Source: Litorivivens lipolytica
GTDB taxonomy: Bacteria; Pseudomonadota; Gammaproteobacteria; Pseudomonadales; Spongiibacteraceae
DNA length: 64,000 nucleotides
Direction: 5' to 3'
Assembly: GCF_014191715.1 (NCBI RefSeq)
Contig: NZ_JACHWY010000001.1
Coordinates: 310,001 to 374,000, forward strand
Shown here piece by piece: positions 45,073 through 54,756 of this stretch; positions within the stretch are counted from its first letter, which is position 1; the number at the start of each line of letters is the position of its first letter. A model generated the notes under the pieces. The model saw only the letters and a program-made list of their open reading frames with translations. It searched no databases and was not told where the DNA came from. Position numbers and translations under genes: made by a program.

Positions 45073-46383
45073 ATGCCGTCTCAAGGGTGGAAAACCGAGC
45101 TGGCTCGTTTTGGGTTGTTGCTGGGAATCGCCGCCTTTTTTGGCCTTATTCTCAATCTATTGCCCTGGTTTCTCGCAGGGGCGGCTATCGCCTATGCGCT
45201 TTGGTCGCTAAACCAGTTGCGCCTGCTCAACCTGTGGCTGCACTCTGGCGCCGGTAAGGAAGAGCCGCCGGAGTCTGGCGGTCTGTGGGGGCAGGTGTTT
45301 GACACTATGTCTCAGGTGCAGAAAGAAACCCTCAAGGTGAACGCACGACTGCAGGGCAATATTGACCACCTGCGGGCGTCTTTTTCCTCGATGGCCGATG
45401 CGGTGGTGATGTTGAGCCCCGATGGCGCTATCGAGTGGTCCAATCAGGCGGCCCACACGCTGTTGGGTTTGCGTCATCCCGATGACACCGGTCGCCTGCT
45501 GGTGAACCTGGTCCGCTCTCCCGAATTTATTCGCTTCTTTGAGTCCCGCGACTACGAAGACCGTTTTCAGATGGCGTCACCGGTTAATAGTCAGGTGAAG
45601 CTGAGCGTCTCCGTGTCGGTTTTTGGGCGCGATAATCGTTTGCTGTTCGCTCGGGATATTACTCGCACCGTGCAGTTGGAACAGATGCGAAAGGATTTTG
45701 TTGCCAATGTCTCTCACGAGCTGCGCACGCCCTTGACGGTGATCAATGGCTATCTGGAGATTCTGGCGGCCCAGACCGAGCCGGGTACGCCCAGTGAGCG
45801 GGCTATCGGCCAGATGACAGGGCAGGCTTTGCGCATGCAGAATCTGGTGCAGGATCTGATGACCCTGTCCCGGCTGGAAGCTGTCCCTGTCGGCAAACAG
45901 CGAGACACCATCATCGTCACGTCGCTGATTGAGGCTATTCGCGAAGAGATCCACGCGGCCGCTACAGGCTCACGGGAAGTGACTGTTCAGTGCGATGAGA
46001 CCCTGAACCTGATCGGCGACAGCAAGGAGATTCAAAGCGCCTTCTCCAATCTCGCGGTCAACGCCGCTCGCTATACCCGTGACGGGGACAGGATTACGTT
46101 GCGCTGGTATGCGGATCGGGATCATGCCTATTTCGAAGTGGCCGACACCGGTATTGGTATCGAGCCCCAGCATCTGCCGAGGCTTACGGAGCGCTTTTAC
46201 CGGGTGGATCAGAGCCGTTCCACGGATACCGGGGGTACCGGGCTGGGGCTGGCCATCGTCAAGCATATCCTGCTGCGTCATCAGGGCGAGCTGAAGATCA
46301 AGAGTCAGCCGGGGCGGGGCAGTACCTTTACCTGCGTATTTCCCCGTTCTGCGGTCCAGCAGCGTCAACTGGTGAGCGGATGA
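45073..46383 (+). CDS. phoR: phosphate regulon sensor kinase PhoR
   Basis: This 436-residue kinase has two N-terminal membrane helices, a PAS domain (about residues 105-195: FSSMADAVVMLSPDG), a dimerisation/phosphotransfer helix with His215 in VSHELRTPL, and an ATPase domain with NLAVNAARYT, DTGIGI and GTGLGLAIVKH. It phosphorylates PhoB when phosphate is scarce and is held off by the Pst-PhoU complex. It directly follows phoB. Confidence 0.96.
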   Translation: MPSQGWKTELARFGLLLGIAAFFGLILNLLPWFLAGAAIAYALWSLNQLRLLNLWLHSGAGKEEPPESGGLWGQVFDTMSQVQKETLKVNARLQGNIDHLRASFSSMADAVVMLSPDGAIEWSNQAAHTLLGLRHPDDTGRLLVNLVRSPEFIRFFESRDYEDRFQMASPVNSQVKLSVSVSVFGRDNRLLFARDITRTVQLEQMRKDFVANVSHELRTPLTVINGYLEILAAQTEPGTPSERAIGQMTGQALRMQNLVQDLMTLSRLEAVPVGKQRDTIIVTSLIEAIREEIHAAATGSREVTVQCDETLNLIGDSKEIQSAFSNLAVNAARYTRDGDRITLRWYADRDHAYFEVADTGIGIEPQHLPRLTERFYRVDQSRSTDTGGTGLGLAIVKHILLRHQGELKIKSQPGRGSTFTCVFPRSAVQQRQLVSG

Positions 46384-46417
46384 CGGGTTTGTGACGAATC
46401 TGTGTCTAGAATGTTAT

Positions 46418-46446
46418 CTGTCATTTTAGTGTAACAAACTTGTATT
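46418..46446 (+). promoter_or_regulatory. Pho box (three direct repeats) upstream of pstS
   Basis: Three heptamers at an 11-base pitch: CTGTCAT (46418-46424, perfect), GTGTAAC (46429-46435) and TTGTATT (46440-46446). The AT-rich 4-base spacers fit PhoB binding. The last repeat ends 47 bases before the pstS ATG. Confidence 0.75.
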
Positions 46447-46493
46447 AATGTGGCGGCTGTAAAACGATTACGACCGACACTCAGGAGACGGTA

Positions 46494-47465
46494 ATGAAAC
46501 TTAAACAATGGTTCAGCAAGACAGCAGTGGCCGCCGCGGCCCTGACCATCAATCTGGCGTCTGCCAGTTCGGTCGATCCGAATCTGGCTGTTTACCAGAA
46601 GGCCTCCGGTGTATCCGGCAACCTGTCCAGTGTCGGTTCTGACACCCTGGCAAACCTGATGACCCTGTGGGGCGAAGAATTCAAACGCCTGTACCCGAAC
46701 GTCAATATCCAGATTCAAGCTGCAGGTTCTTCGACCGCGCCGCCGGCTTTGACTGAAGGCACCTCCAACATGGGGCCCATGAGCCGCAAGATGAAGGACA
46801 AGGAAATCGAAGCCTTCGAAAGTAAATTCGGCTACAAGCCCACTGCCGTGCCCGTCGCCATTGACGCGCTGGCAGTATTCGTACACAAGGATAACCCCAT
46901 CAAGGGTATGACGATTGAGCAGGTTGATGCGATCTTCTCCAGCACGCTTAAGTGTGGTGCGAAAAAGAGCATCGACGTCTGGGGTGACATCGGTATGACC
47001 GGTGCCTGGGCAAACCGCGATGTACAGCTGTTTGGCCGCAACTCGGTATCGGGTACCTATGGCTACTTCAAGAAAAAAGGCCTGTGTAAGGGCGACTTCA
47101 AGAACACTGTGAACGAGCAGCCCGGTTCTGCCTCTGTAGTGCAGTCCGTCGCTACTTCGATTAACGGTGTGGGCTACTCCGGTATTGGCTACAAGACCTC
47201 CAGCGTCCGCACGGTTCCGCTGAGCAAAAAGGGCGACAACTTCATTGAGGCGACCCCGGAAAATGCCGTTAAAGGTAACTACCCGCTGTCTCGCTTCCTC
47301 TATGTTTACATCAACAAGGCGCCGAACAAGCCGCTGAGCCCGATGGAGCAGGAGTTCATCAAGATGGTGATGTCCCAGCAGGGTCAGGAAGTCGTGGTGA
47401 AAGATGGCTACATCCCGCTGCCAGCGAAAGTGGCGGAGAAGACGCTGAAATCGCTGGGTTTGTAA
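46494..47465 (+). CDS. pstS: periplasmic phosphate-binding protein PstS
   Basis: This 323-residue solute-binding protein has a signal peptide (about residues 1-24) and phosphate-binding segments: [35 protein letters not shown], and the later [13 protein letters not shown] and GSASVVQ. It delivers phosphate to the PstCA permease. A strong terminator-like hairpin follows, so high pstS expression can be separated from the permease genes. Confidence 0.95.
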   Translation: MKLKQWFSKTAVAAAALTINLASASSVDPNLAVYQKASGVSGNLSSVGSDTLANLMTLWGEEFKRLYPNVNIQIQAAGSSTAPPALTEGTSNMGPMSRKMKDKEIEAFESKFGYKPTAVPVAIDALAVFVHKDNPIKGMTIEQVDAIFSSTLKCGAKKSIDVWGDIGMTGAWANRDVQLFGRNSVSGTYGYFKKKGLCKGDFKNTVNEQPGSASVVQSVATSINGVGYSGIGYKTSSVRTVPLSKKGDNFIEATPENAVKGNYPLSRFLYVYINKAPNKPLSPMEQEFIKMVMSQQGQEVVVKDGYIPLPAKVAEKTLKSLGL

Positions 47466-47480
47466 GCCTGGTCTGATCGA

Positions 47481-47514
47481 AAAACGGCCATATCTCCGGT
47501 ATGGCCGTTTTTTT
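47481..47514 (+). terminator. terminator after pstS
   Basis: Hairpin AAAACGGCCATA/TATGGCCGTTTT, loop of seven, then Ts. It ends shortly before the Pho-box-like site for pstC and would let pstS be made in excess of the permease. Confidence 0.88.
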
Positions 47515-47542
47515 ATGGGCGGAAGCGCCGTAATATCCGCCT

Positions 47543-47571
47543 CTGTAACAATACTGTCACAAAAACGACAT
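47543..47571 (+). promoter_or_regulatory. Pho-box-like direct repeats upstream of pstC
   Basis: CTGTAAC (47543-47549) and CTGTCAC (47554-47560) lie at an 11-base pitch, followed by a weaker ACGACAT (47565-47571). The GTG start of pstC is 40 bases further on. This suggests a second PhoB-controlled promoter inside the cluster. Confidence 0.65.
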
Positions 47572-47610
47572 ATCATAAGCCCCCTCAAAGGGGACAGTCT
47601 GGAGCCAGGA

Positions 47611-49836
47611 GTGAGCGACTCAGTTTTCGCGGGCAGCAATACCCGCTTTGCCCAGTGGCGAAAGTTCAAGGACAAGGCCGCAGCTGTCGGAATTACCGCC
47701 GGTGGATCCGGCGTTCTGTTCGCGATTCTGCTGATCTTCTTTTATCTCCTTTATGAAATCATGCCGCTGTTCCAGTCCGCGCACATGGAGCAGACTCAGC
47801 GCTACGCCCGTGTGGGCAGCCCCGCGCCTACGCTGCATATGGCGGTGGAAGAGCAGGCCGAGGTGGGTTTTCGGCTGGCAGCCGATGGCACGTACTACTT
47901 TTTCAGCGTGTCGGATGGCTCAATAGTCAGTGAGGGGCGACTCAATCTCCCCGCGGATGCCGAAATCACCAGTTTCAATATCGATTCTGAAAACAGCCGT
48001 ATTTTTGCGGTGGGTCTGGCGGATGGCCGCATGCTAATCGCCCGCCATCACTACAAAATTAGCTACCCCAACGACGAGCGCTTGATCACTCCGGTACTGC
48101 AGTACCCCTATGCTGACGAGCCGATCCGGCTGGCAGATTCGAGCCTGCAGAAAATTACGCTGCGCAATTCCGAAGAAGCGCTGGTAGCCATCGCCTATAC
48201 CGCCAACGGTGGGCTGGAAGGGCGTCGCTGGGTCAAGGAAGAGGACTTCCTGACCGAAGAGATCACTCTGGTCGAGGAAAACCTCACACTGCCTGATCTC
48301 GATATCAAGCCCCACACGATTTTGCTCGGTCCGACGCAGGACTGGCTCTACGTCCTGTCACACAAGGGGCAGTATCGTCTGGTTGATGTCGATGAGGAAG
48401 AGGTCGTCGATGCCGGTGTGTTATTCGATAATGCGCTGCTGACCGATGCGCGATTTTTGCTCGGTGGCTATTCGGTGCTGGTGTCGAACAGCGCGGGGGA
48501 AACCGCTCAGTGGTTCAATGTTAAAAGTGACGGCGCGGTTCACTTCGAGAAAATCCGCAGTTTCCGCAATGCAGACAAGGGTATTGTGACGGTCAGCCCC
48601 GAGCATCGCCGCAAGGGTTTTGTGACCGTGAATGATGCCGGTCAACTCGATATTTATTACAGCACCTCTCAGCGCCACCTGGCGAGCACCAAGCTCCCGG
48701 AACCGGCAACTAAAATGGCCATTGCGCCCCGTGCGGAAACCCTGCTCATTGAGACTCAGGGCGGTGAGCTTCTGGTCTGGGAAATCGAGAACGAACACCC
48801 GGAAGTCTCCTGGTCTGTGCTGTGGGAAAAAGTCTGGTATGAGAGTTACCCGGAGCCGGACTACATCTGGCAGTCCTCGGCTTCAACCAACGATTTCGAA
48901 CCCAAGTACAGCTTCGCGCCGTTGGCCTTCGGGACCCTGAAAGCGGCCTTCTACGCGATGATTATTGCCGCGCCGCTGGCAGTCTGCGGGGCAATCTACA
49001 CCGCTTACTTCATGGCTCCGGCGATGCGCCGTAAGGTCAAGCCGCTGATCGAGCTTATGGAAGCATTGCCTACGGTTATTCTGGGCTTTCTCGCCGGTCT
49101 GTGGTTGGCGCCTTTCGTCGAGAAGCATTTGCCGGCGGTGTTCAGTATCTTCCTGTTTATGCCTATCGGAGTGCTGTTGTTTGCCTGGCTGTGGAATTAC
49201 ATCCCCATGCGCTTTCGCAAGCATGTTCCGGACGGCTGGCACCCTTTGTTGGTGGCGCCGGTCATCATACTCGTGGTTGTCGTCTGTGTTTGGATGAGTG
49301 CGCCGGTAGAGCGCGTGCTATTTGATGGCGATATGCGAGCCTGGTTCACGGCAGAGCTGGGGATTTCCTTTGACCAGCGCAACGCACTGGTTGTTGGTAT
49401 CGCCATGGGCTTCGCCGTTATTCCAACGATCTTCTCCATTGCCGAAGATGCGATCTTCTCCGTACCTAAACACCTTAGCTACGGCTCGCTGGCACTGGGG
49501 GCGACGCCTTGGCAGACCCTGGTCGGCGTGGTCATGCCGACTGCAAGCCCGGGTATCTTCTCGGCGCTGATGATCGGTATGGGGCGCGCCGTTGGTGAGA
49601 CGATGATTGTACTGATGGCAACCGGTAATACGCCGGTGATGGATATGAATATCTTCGAGGGTATGCGGACGCTGGCGGCTAACATTGCGGTTGAGATCGG
49701 TGAGACCGAAGTCGACAGCAGCCACTACCGAGTCCTTTTCCTGGCGGCCTTTGTGCTGTTCATGTTCACGTTTGTAGTCAACACGCTGGCTGAGATTGTT
49801 CGTCAGCGACTGCGCAACCGTTACGGCAATTTGTAG
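47611..49836 (+). CDS. pstC: phosphate ABC transporter permease PstC, with large propeller-like insert
   Basis: The 741 residues far exceed the roughly 320 of classical PstC. One membrane helix (about residues 28-52) is followed by a periplasmic insert of about 370 residues with repeated strand patterns such as RIFAVGLADGRMLIA, DWLYVLSHKGQY and ETLLIETQGGELLVWEIE, which look like a beta-propeller. The permease domain covers residues 435-741, with SLALGATPWQTLVGVVMPTASPGI as the ABC-coupling loop. The GTG at 47611 was chosen for its GGAG site, and a longer ATG start would overlap the Pho-box-like repeats. Confidence 0.92.
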   Translation: MSDSVFAGSNTRFAQWRKFKDKAAAVGITAGGSGVLFAILLIFFYLLYEIMPLFQSAHMEQTQRYARVGSPAPTLHMAVEEQAEVGFRLAADGTYYFFSVSDGSIVSEGRLNLPADAEITSFNIDSENSRIFAVGLADGRMLIARHHYKISYPNDERLITPVLQYPYADEPIRLADSSLQKITLRNSEEALVAIAYTANGGLEGRRWVKEEDFLTEEITLVEENLTLPDLDIKPHTILLGPTQDWLYVLSHKGQYRLVDVDEEEVVDAGVLFDNALLTDARFLLGGYSVLVSNSAGETAQWFNVKSDGAVHFEKIRSFRNADKGIVTVSPEHRRKGFVTVNDAGQLDIYYSTSQRHLASTKLPEPATKMAIAPRAETLLIETQGGELLVWEIENEHPEVSWSVLWEKVWYESYPEPDYIWQSSASTNDFEPKYSFAPLAFGTLKAAFYAMIIAAPLAVCGAIYTAYFMAPAMRRKVKPLIELMEALPTVILGFLAGLWLAPFVEKHLPAVFSIFLFMPIGVLLFAWLWNYIPMRFRKHVPDGWHPLLVAPVIILVVVVCVWMSAPVERVLFDGDMRAWFTAELGISFDQRNALVVGIAMGFAVIPTIFSIAEDAIFSVPKHLSYGSLALGATPWQTLVGVVMPTASPGIFSALMIGMGRAVGETMIVLMATGNTPVMDMNIFEGMRTLAANIAVEIGETEVDSSHYRVLFLAAFVLFMFTFVVNTLAEIVRQRLRNRYGNL

Positions 49837-49847
49837 GATTTTTTGAG

Positions 49848-51554
49848 ATGCCACTGGAACAACAGAAACGTCACAGCTTCTACGAATGGTGCCGTCGCGG
49901 TGAACCGCTGATCTGGATCAATGCGGCGGCGGTGAGTCTTAGCGCCATTGCCGTGATCGGTCTCCTGATCCTGCTCACGGTGCGCGGCTTCGGTCACTTT
50001 TGGCCTGCCGATGTGATGCAGGCTAACTACCAGCCACCGGGCGAAAGCTCAAAGGTGCTGATTGGCGAGCGAGTACAGAAAGAAGCTGTTCCTATCGAGC
50101 AGTTGCGCAGTGCCGGTTTTCAGCTCGAGACCGACAAGGTATTTCTGGATCGCGAACTGATCAAATCCGGTAACCGCGATGTATCAGGCGCCGACTTCAG
50201 CTGGGTGCTGTCGGACTATCTGTCTGATATTACCTACCCGGAAGAGATCATGGTGCTTGAGCGCCATGAGTGGGGCAATTTCTACGGTTACCTGCGCGGT
50301 GTTAAAGAGAGTGGCGAAGCGGTTGCCACGCAGGATCAAAGTCACGAAGTACTTTGGAACGCGTTTTTAGAGCGTCTTGAGCGAGCGAAGGAGCTGCACT
50401 CGAAGATCGAAAAGATCGAGAAAAAAGACATCGGCGCCATCAACTACCGCATTGAAAAATTGCGCCTGCGTGAGCGCGGCCTGGAGCTGGACGAAGACCT
50501 TTCCTCCGAGAAACGCGAGCGCGAACAAGCCGAAATCGAGGCCGAGCGCGCCGCGCTGGATGCCGAGTATCGGGTGTATCAGGAAGAGTTGGTCGGGCTT
50601 TATACCGCTATCAATCGCGACAGTATTATTGCTGAAGCGATGAATGGCCGTCAGGTTGAGCTGCGCCTGGCCAAGATCGTTCACGCCTTTAAACCGAACG
50701 CGATGAACGTCTTTGATAAAGTCTGGTTTTATATCGCCAAGTTCGGTGAGTTCCTGACCGACGAGCCCCGTGAGGCCAACACCGAAGGCGGTATTTTCCC
50801 AGCAATCTTCGGTACCGTGATCATGGTGCTGATTATGTCGATCATCGTGACGCCCTTTGGTGTGGTAGCGGCGGTTTATCTGCGAGAATACGCGCGGCAG
50901 GGCCTGATGACGCGCATTATCCGTATCGCGGTGAATAACCTCGCGGGCGTGCCATCGATTGTGTACGGGGTGTTTGGTCTCGGCTTCTTTATCTATTTTC
51001 TGGGTTCTGAAATCGATCAGGTGTTTTTCCCGGAAGCGCTGCCGGCACCAACCTTTGGTACCCCGGGTCTGCTGTGGGCCTCGCTGACACTGGCCTTGTT
51101 GACCCTGCCGGTTGTGATTGTGGCGACGGAGGAGGGGCTCTCCCGGATTCCCAAAGCCCTGCGTGAAGGCAGTCTGGCGCTGGGTGCCACCAAGGCGGAA
51201 ACCCTGTGGCGCGTGGTATTGCCGATGACTAGCCCGGCGATGATGACCGGTCTGATTCTGGCGGTTGCCCGGGCGGCAGGTGAAGTGGCACCGTTGATGC
51301 TGGTGGGTGTGGTCAAGCTGGCGCCGACCCTGCCGGTGAATGGTAACTTCCCGTACTTCCATCTCGATCAGAAATTCATGCATCTCGGTTTTCACATCTA
51401 CGATGTGGGCTTCCAGAGCCCCAATGTGGAAGCGGCCCGACCTTTGGTCTATGCGACGGCCTTGCTGCTGGTGGTGATCATTGCGTTGCTGAACCTCAGT
51501 GCGGTCGCGCTGCGCAACCACCTGCGTGAGAAGTACAAGTCTCTGGAACTCTAA
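49848..51554 (+). CDS. pstA: phosphate ABC transporter permease PstA, with periplasmic coiled-coil insert
   Basis: This 568-residue permease is longer than the usual roughly 300. After helix 1 (about residues 22-44) comes an insert of about 270 residues whose middle part (about residues 174-253) is a charged coiled coil with heptad patterns (LERAKELHSKIEKIEKK and REREQAEIEAERAAL). The conserved permease part begins near residue 315, with PSIVYGVFGLGF, SLALGATKAETLWRVVLP and ARAAGEVAPLML. It starts 11 bases after pstC. It pairs with PstC to form the membrane channel. Confidence 0.93.
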   Translation: MPLEQQKRHSFYEWCRRGEPLIWINAAAVSLSAIAVIGLLILLTVRGFGHFWPADVMQANYQPPGESSKVLIGERVQKEAVPIEQLRSAGFQLETDKVFLDRELIKSGNRDVSGADFSWVLSDYLSDITYPEEIMVLERHEWGNFYGYLRGVKESGEAVATQDQSHEVLWNAFLERLERAKELHSKIEKIEKKDIGAINYRIEKLRLRERGLELDEDLSSEKREREQAEIEAERAALDAEYRVYQEELVGLYTAINRDSIIAEAMNGRQVELRLAKIVHAFKPNAMNVFDKVWFYIAKFGEFLTDEPREANTEGGIFPAIFGTVIMVLIMSIIVTPFGVVAAVYLREYARQGLMTRIIRIAVNNLAGVPSIVYGVFGLGFFIYFLGSEIDQVFFPEALPAPTFGTPGLLWASLTLALLTLPVVIVATEEGLSRIPKALREGSLALGATKAETLWRVVLPMTSPAMMTGLILAVARAAGEVAPLMLVGVVKLAPTLPVNGNFPYFHLDQKFMHLGFHIYDVGFQSPNVEAARPLVYATALLLVVIIALLNLSAVALRNHLREKYKSLEL

Positions 51555-51575
51555 TTTAAGGCGAACGGTGACATT

Positions 51576-52418
51576 ATGAGCACGGATACGACACAGGCGA
51601 GAACCCATGGCATCAAAATGGATGCGTTGGGTCGCGGTACCGCGGTCAACAAGCTGGAAAAGGAAGATATCGCGCTGACCGTCGATGATCTCAGCCTGTA
51701 CTACGGCGAAAAACAGGCGCTACACAACGTAAACATGGTCATTCCGCGCAAGCGCGTTACCGCCTTTATCGGGCCGAGTGGCTGCGGTAAGTCGACGCTG
51801 TTGCGTTGCTTTAACCGGATGAATGATCTGGTGGACGGTTGTCGCATCGAGGGTCAGATCAAACTCGATGGCCACAACATCTACGACAAGTCAGTAGACG
51901 CCGCTGCGCTGCGCCGCAACGTCGGTATGGTGTTTCAGAAGCCGAATCCGTTCCCCAAAAGCATTTACGAAAACGTGGCCTATGGTCTGCGCATTCAGGG
52001 CATCAACAAAAAGCGTGTGCTGGATGAAGTGGTGGAGCGTTCGCTGCGCGGCGCCGCTCTGTGGGATGAAGTAAAAGATCGTCTGCAGGATAACGCGCTC
52101 GGCATGTCCGGTGGTCAGCAGCAGCGTCTGGTTATTGCGCGCACCATCGCTGTAGAGCCAGAGGTGTTGTTGCTGGACGAACCCGCGTCGGCACTGGACC
52201 CGATTTCAACGCTCAAAATTGAAGAGTTGATTTACGAGCTTAAGTCCAAGTACACAATTGTCATTGTTACCCACAATATGCAGCAGGCAGCGCGTGTCTC
52301 TGACTATACTGCGTTTATGTATATGGGTAAGCTGATTGAGTTTGGTGATACCGATACACTGTTCACCAATCCGTCGCGCAAGCAGACGGAAGATTACATC
52401 ACCGGACGATACGGCTAA
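51576..52418 (+). CDS. pstB: phosphate ABC transporter ATPase PstB
   Basis: This 280-residue ATPase powers Pst uptake. It has Walker [10 protein letters not shown] (about residues 66-74), the [11 protein letters not shown] segment typical of PstB, the signature SGGQQQR, and Walker [13 protein letters not shown], where PASALD replaces the common PTSALD. The H-loop His is in [14 protein letters not shown]. It follows pstA by 21 bases and precedes phoU. Confidence 0.97.
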   Translation: MSTDTTQARTHGIKMDALGRGTAVNKLEKEDIALTVDDLSLYYGEKQALHNVNMVIPRKRVTAFIGPSGCGKSTLLRCFNRMNDLVDGCRIEGQIKLDGHNIYDKSVDAAALRRNVGMVFQKPNPFPKSIYENVAYGLRIQGINKKRVLDEVVERSLRGAALWDEVKDRLQDNALGMSGGQQQRLVIARTIAVEPEVLLLDEPASALDPISTLKIEELIYELKSKYTIVIVTHNMQQAARVSDYTAFMYMGKLIEFGDTDTLFTNPSRKQTEDYITGRYG

Positions 52419-52442
52419 TAGCGGTTGCGGCAGGGGCACACC

Positions 52443-53156
52443 ATGGAAAAAGACATTCACTCTCATCATATTTCTCAGCAGTTCAACGCCGAGCTGGACG
52501 ATGCCAAGACGCGTATGCTCGAGATGGGCGGTTTGGTGGAAAAGCAGGTTCGTGACGCCATTTCAGCGTTCATGAACCTCGACAGCGGATTGGCTGAGGA
52601 AGTGGCTCGACGCGACAACAAGGTCAACAACCTGGAAGTCGAAATTGACGAAGAGTGTACGCTGATTCTGGCTCGCCGTCAGCCAGCCGCAAGCGACCTG
52701 CGTTTGGTACTGGCGATCAGCAAGACGCTGAATGATCTAGAGCGTATGGGTGATGAAGCCAGCAAGATTGCGAAGCACTCCATTGCACTGGCTAACGAAG
52801 GTGGTGTGTCGCGCAGCTATCTGGAAATTCGTCATATCGGAGATCACGTGGGCAGCATGGTGCGCGATGCGCTGGATGCCTTTGCCCGTTTCGACAGTCC
52901 GCTGGCGCTGCGTGTAGCCCAGGAAGATAAAGCGGTTGATACGGAATACGGCACGGCCATGCGCAGTCTGGTGACTTACATGATTGAAGATCCGCGCAGT
53001 ATTGGCAGCATTCTGAATATCATGTGGTCGCTGCGTTCGCTGGAGCGCATCGGTGACCACGCGCGCAATATCGCGGAACACGTTATTTATCTGGTTGAAG
53101 GTAAAGACGTACGCCACGCCGCGCTTGAAGAAATGGAAGCCGAAGTTAAAGGTTAG
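52443..53156 (+). CDS. phoU: phosphate signalling protein PhoU
   Basis: This 237-residue protein is two three-helix PhoU domains. The metal-binding type motif ERMGDEASKIAKHS is in the first and ERIGDHARNIAEHV in the second. PhoU links Pst to PhoR and keeps PhoB inactive when phosphate is plentiful. The ATG at 52443 follows AGGGG. It ends the pst operon. Confidence 0.96.
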   Translation: MEKDIHSHHISQQFNAELDDAKTRMLEMGGLVEKQVRDAISAFMNLDSGLAEEVARRDNKVNNLEVEIDEECTLILARRQPAASDLRLVLAISKTLNDLERMGDEASKIAKHSIALANEGGVSRSYLEIRHIGDHVGSMVRDALDAFARFDSPLALRVAQEDKAVDTEYGTAMRSLVTYMIEDPRSIGSILNIMWSLRSLERIGDHARNIAEHVIYLVEGKDVRHAALEEMEAEVKG

Positions 53157-53182
53157 ACGTTAACGCTCAAACTGGTGCCGGC

Positions 53183-54694
53183 CTACGGGCTCGGCGCCAG
53201 AAATCCCGCCTCACCCGGGCCGATTGGCCAGCCCAGTCCCATCCATACCAGCAGCATAATTGCCCAGCCGACTAGAAAGGCGAGCGAGTAGGGCAGCATC
53301 ATTGCCATTAAAGTGCCGATACCCAGATCCTTGTCATAACGCTGGGCGAATGCCACGACCACACCGAAGTAAGGCATCAGGGGCGTAATGATATTGGTGC
53401 TGCTATCGCCGATGCGATAAGCCAGCTGGGTTGCCTCTGGCGAGATGCCGAGCAGATAAAGCATGGGTACAAAAATCGGTGCCAGCAGGGCCCACTTGGC
53501 CGATGCGCTACCAATAACCAGATTGATCGTGGCGCAGAGCAGGATAAAACTGATCAAAAGCGGCCCGGCAGAAAGCTCAAAGGTTGCCAGCAGGGCGGCG
53601 CCCTTGATCGCCCCAATGGCGCCGAGGCCTGACCAGGCAAAATAATTTACAAACTGCGCCGCAAAAAACATCAGCACCAAATAAGAGGCCATCGTCGCCA
53701 TAGTCTGTTCCATGCCTTCGATCCAATCGTCTGCGCGACGATAGCGACCGTTTTCGTGACCGAAGACGATACCGGCACCGGCGGCAAATACGGCAATCAG
53801 TGTGACAATGCCCGACAACAGCGGCGAACCGATCAGGCCGCCAGTTTGCTGGTTGCGCAGTAGCGCTCCCTCGGGTACGGCGGCCCATAGCAAGGCAGCA
53901 ATGAACAGTGCGCAGTAGATGCCAACCCAGCGGAAACGGGGAGCCGTTTCAGTGGTCTTGTCCTCGTTGATCTTCCCTTGCCAGCGCGGCAGCCGCGGCT
54001 CCACCCAGCGCTGGCTCACCAGCGTGCCGACCAGCGTGATCAATAGGGTCGAGGCGAGCATAAAGTAATAATTGTCACTGCTGGCAACGCTGTCTTCGGC
54101 TACCAGACGTACCGCTTCTGTCGACAGGCCCGCCAAAATGGCATCCAGAGGGCCGATCGCAAGATTGGCGCTGTAGCCCCCGGAAACGCCCGCGAACGCC
54201 GCGGCGATGCCGGCTAACGGGTGTCGCCCGGCACTGGCAAACGCCAGACCCGCCAATGGAACAAGTACCACATAACCCGAATCAGCTCCGAGGCTCGACA
54301 ATACGCCAGCGAACACAATGCTGGCGGTTAAGGCCCAGCCGCGGGCAATGCGGACAACGCGCTCCAGTAGGGCGCCGAGCAAACCGGAATGTTCGGCCAG
54401 CCCGATGCCGAGAATGGCGACGAGTACGGTTCCGACCGGGGCGAAATCGATGAAGTTGCTGACCGTATGACTGAGCATCCAGCGAATACCGTCACCCGAA
54501 ACGAGTGAGCGCGCGACCAACTCATCACCCGTTCCCGGGTGCCGGGCCGATAGTTCCAGCACCGCGCTCAAGCCGGACAGAACAATGATAAACAGGCAGA
54601 GGTAGACAAAGAGTGCTGTAGGGTGTGGCAGTCGGTTGCCGAGTTGTTCGATGCGATTCAACAGCCGCAGCAGCAGGGGTTGGGAAACGCTCAA
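53183..54694 (-). CDS. AbgT-family transporter
   Basis: This 503-residue inner-membrane protein has about 11-13 hydrophobic helices. The AbgT signature regions include LNRIEQLGNRLPHPTALFVYL, ADSGYVVLVPLAG and the substrate-site-like GDSSTNIITPLMPYF near the C-terminus. Members import p-aminobenzoyl-glutamate or export sulfonamides and antimetabolites; which applies is unclear. It is convergent with phoU, separated by 26 bases. Confidence 0.92.
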   Translation of the reverse strand: MSVSQPLLLRLLNRIEQLGNRLPHPTALFVYLCLFIIVLSGLSAVLELSARHPGTGDELVARSLVSGDGIRWMLSHTVSNFIDFAPVGTVLVAILGIGLAEHSGLLGALLERVVRIARGWALTASIVFAGVLSSLGADSGYVVLVPLAGLAFASAGRHPLAGIAAAFAGVSGGYSANLAIGPLDAILAGLSTEAVRLVAEDSVASSDNYYFMLASTLLITLVGTLVSQRWVEPRLPRWQGKINEDKTTETAPRFRWVGIYCALFIAALLWAAVPEGALLRNQQTGGLIGSPLLSGIVTLIAVFAAGAGIVFGHENGRYRRADDWIEGMEQTMATMASYLVLMFFAAQFVNYFAWSGLGAIGAIKGAALLATFELSAGPLLISFILLCATINLVIGSASAKWALLAPIFVPMLYLLGISPEATQLAYRIGDSSTNIITPLMPYFGVVVAFAQRYDKDLGIGTLMAMMLPYSLAFLVGWAIMLLVWMGLGWPIGPGEAGFLAPSP

Positions 54695-54756
54695 GTGATC
54701 ACCGCTTATTTTTCGTATCAGTCACGGGTAGTGTACCATTAGCCACTCTGAGCCCG

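Noticed and set aside
46365-47675. 436-residue ORF antisense to pstS
   Set aside because: pstS is complete on the plus strand with a signal peptide and Pho box; the antisense ORF has no motif.
50367-51608. 413-residue ORF antisense to pstA
   Set aside because: It is a low-complexity His/Arg/Gln-rich product opposite a genuine permease.
53157-53198. A terminator between phoU and the AbgT gene
   Set aside because: Only an imperfect GC-rich inverted repeat is seen and it runs into the AbgT coding end, without a T-run.
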